64,000 bases of DNA from Streptomyces sp. WP-1 (lineage in GTDB: Bacteria > Actinomycetota > Actinomycetes > Streptomycetales > Streptomycetaceae): NCBI RefSeq assembly GCF_030450125.1, contig NZ_CP123923.1:6536001-6600000 (forward strand), given 5' to 3'. This document shows, piece after piece, positions 62,774-64,000 of this stretch (the stretch's first letter is position 1; each line of letters starts with the position of its first letter). The translations under genes were made by a program, and so were the position numbers. The notes under the pieces were generated by a model that saw nothing but the letters and a program-made list of their open reading frames with translations, ran no database searches and was not told the origin of the DNA.

Positions 62774-64000
62774 CTACTCGCCGGACAGCACGGCCTGGGC
62801 CGCGCTCCGCGCCTCCTCGGCACTGTCCGCCGCCCGCGCCGCCGCCGCGGCCCGCTCGCACTGCGCCAGCGTGAACTTCGCCAGCGTCGCCCGGACATAG
62901 GGCAGCGACGCCGCACCCATGGACAGGGAGGTGACACCCAGACCGGTCAGCACACAGGCCAGCAGCGGATCGGACGCCGCCTCACCGCACACCCCGCAGC
63001 TCCTGCCCTCGGCACGGGCCGCCTCCGCGGCCAGCGCCACCAGGTCCAGCAGCGCCGGCTGCCACGGGTCCTGCAACCGCGACACCGCGCCCACCTGCCG
63101 GTCCGCCGCGAACGTGTACTGCGCGAGGTCATTGGTGCCCAGCGACAGGAACTCGACCTCCTGGAGGATCGACCGCGCCCGCAGCGCCGCCGACGGGATC
63201 TCCACCATGGCCCCGAACTTCGCCCGCAGCCCCGCCGCCCGGCAGGCGTCCGCGAACGCCCTCGCGTCCGCGCGGTCCGCCACCATGGGGGCCATCACCT
63301 CAAGGTGGACCGGCAGCCCCTCGGCGGCCTTCGCCAGCGCGCTCAGCTGGGTGCGCAGGACGTCCGGATGGTCCAGCAGCGTCCGCAGCCCCCGCACGCC
63401 CAGCGCCGGGTTCGGCTCGTCCGCCGGGGTCAGGAAGGCCAGCGGCTTGTCCGCGCCCGCGTCCAGCACCCGTACGACCACCCGGCCCTCGGGGAACGCC
63501 TCCAGCACCTGCCGGTAGGCCGCGATCTGCTTCTCCTCGGACGGAGCGTTCTCACTGTCGTCCAGGAACAGGAACTCGGTACGGAACAGACCGACACCCT
63601 CGGCCCCGGCCGCCACCGCCGCCGGTACATCCGCGGGCCCGCCCACATTGGCCAGCAGCGGCACCTTGTGCCCGTCCGCCGTCGCACCGGGACCGGTCGA
63701 GGCGGCCAGCGCGGCCCGGCGCGCGGCAGCCGCCGCCGTCAGCTCCGCCTTGCGCTCCTCGCTCGGGTGCACGAACACCTCACCGGTGCTGCCGTCCACC
63801 GCGACCACCGTGCCCTCGCCCAGCTCCACCGCGCCCGGCAGCGCCACCACGGCCGGCACCCCGAGGGCCCGCGCCAGGATCGCGCTGTGACTGGTGGGAC
63901 CGCCCTCCTCGGTCACGAAGCCGAGCACCAGGGAGGGGTCGAGCAGCGCCGTGTCGGCGGGCGCGAGGTCGCGCGCCACCAGTACATAGGGGTGGTCGCT
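62774..64000 (-). CDS. ptsI: PEP-protein phosphotransferase (enzyme I of the PTS), 5'-truncated
   Basis: The 3' 409 codons of ptsI; the frame is open to base 64000, so the start lies outside. GGPTSHSAILARALG carries the phosphorylated His, then GVGLFRTEFLFLDD, EVMAPMVADRADARAF, FGAMVEIPSAAL, FLSLGTNDLAQYTFAADR and SCGVCGEAASDPLLACVLTG, the PEP-binding blocks with the catalytic Cys. It transfers phosphate from PEP to HPr, the common first step of PTS sugar uptake (in Streptomyces N-acetylglucosamine and fructose). Enzyme I is about 550 residues, so roughly 140 are missing. Confidence 0.95.
   Translation of the reverse strand, partial: SDHPYVLVARDLAPADTALLDPSLVLGFVTEEGGPTSHSAILARALGVPAVVALPGAVELGEGTVVAVDGSTGEVFVHPSEERKAELTAAAAARRAALAASTGPGATADGHKVPLLANVGGPADVPAAVAAGAEGVGLFRTEFLFLDDSENAPSEEKQIAAYRQVLEAFPEGRVVVRVLDAGADKPLAFLTPADEPNPALGVRGLRTLLDHPDVLRTQLSALAKAAEGLPVHLEVMAPMVADRADARAFADACRAAGLRAKFGAMVEIPSAALRARSILQEVEFLSLGTNDLAQYTFAADRQVGAVSRLQDPWQPALLDLVALAAEAARAEGRSCGVCGEAASDPLLACVLTGLGVTSLSMGAASLPYVRATLAKFTLAQCERAAAAARAADSAEEARSAAQAVLSGE

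Overview
The window is chromosomal DNA of a high-GC actinomycete, almost certainly a Streptomyces. Third codon positions are overwhelmingly G or C, GTG starts and 4-bp ATGA/GTGA overlaps are frequent, and several genes are actinobacterial or Streptomyces hallmarks: rbpA with a SigR promoter, a conservon (cvnABCD), a YczR/YczE pair, an SCO1431-type small membrane protein, and copies of a short intergenic repeat common in Streptomyces. From memory, unchecked, the order fxsA-rbpA-MFS-GDPD-yczE-yczR and acetoacetyl-CoA ligase-ptsI follows the S. coelicolor SCO14xx-SCO139x segment, so most of this looks like conserved core rather than an island. I see no rRNA, tRNA, transposase, integrase or CRISPR.

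Layout. 0-6 kb: tail of a CBS-domain membrane protein, an EccA-like AAA+ ATPase, a uridine-kinase-like P-loop protein without a normal start codon, a hypothetical protein and an APC permease with a strong terminator. 6-13 kb: a Tat-exported C39-type protein, two tiny membrane proteins, a 0.9-kb gene-free stretch, acyl-CoA dehydrogenase, two small hypothetical proteins, an Lrp/AsnC regulator and a YtcJ-type amidohydrolase. 13-25 kb: polyprenol-phosphate mannosyltransferase with a long leader, fxsA, rbpA, UMF1-type MFS protein, GDPD, YczE-like protein and its divergent MocR-type regulator, an FtsK-like protein with a degenerate P-loop plus a small membrane partner, an ankyrin protein and a HEAT-repeat protein preceded by a 19-codon ORF. 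25-31 kb: an overlapping three-gene operon (two GT4 glycosyltransferases and a GDSL hydrolase), then a TetR regulator divergent from an FAD monooxygenase with two operator copies between them.

30.9-36.4 kb is a 5-oxoproline unit: a FadR-type regulator divergent from MFS transporter-DUF1445 hydro-lyase-pxpA-pxpB-pxpC. Inside this operon lies the most striking non-coding structure of the window, about 37 phased copies of an 8-bp degenerate repeat (GNNNGTCG). 36.5-43.9 kb is a three-gene MukBEF/MksBEF-like condensin set (kleisin-like, MukE-like, 1548-residue SMC-like ATPase) without the JetD/MksG nuclease of Wadjet systems and with Asn at the usual catalytic Glu position. 45.8-53.9 kb is a conservon in which a 1243-residue ATP-dependent 5-oxoprolinase-type enzyme is inserted between cvnC and cvnD, so the window has two unrelated oxoprolinase systems about 16 kb apart.

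54-64 kb: an OB-fold/thiolase pair, a NUDIX hydrolase, a repeat-rich gap, a GH31 glucosidase, acetoacetyl-CoA ligase, a hypothetical protein and the 3' part of ptsI, which runs off the window.

I found no obvious antiphage or mobile system. The best candidates for something undescribed are the nuclease-less SMC operon, the oxoprolinase-bearing conservon and the 8-bp repeat array.
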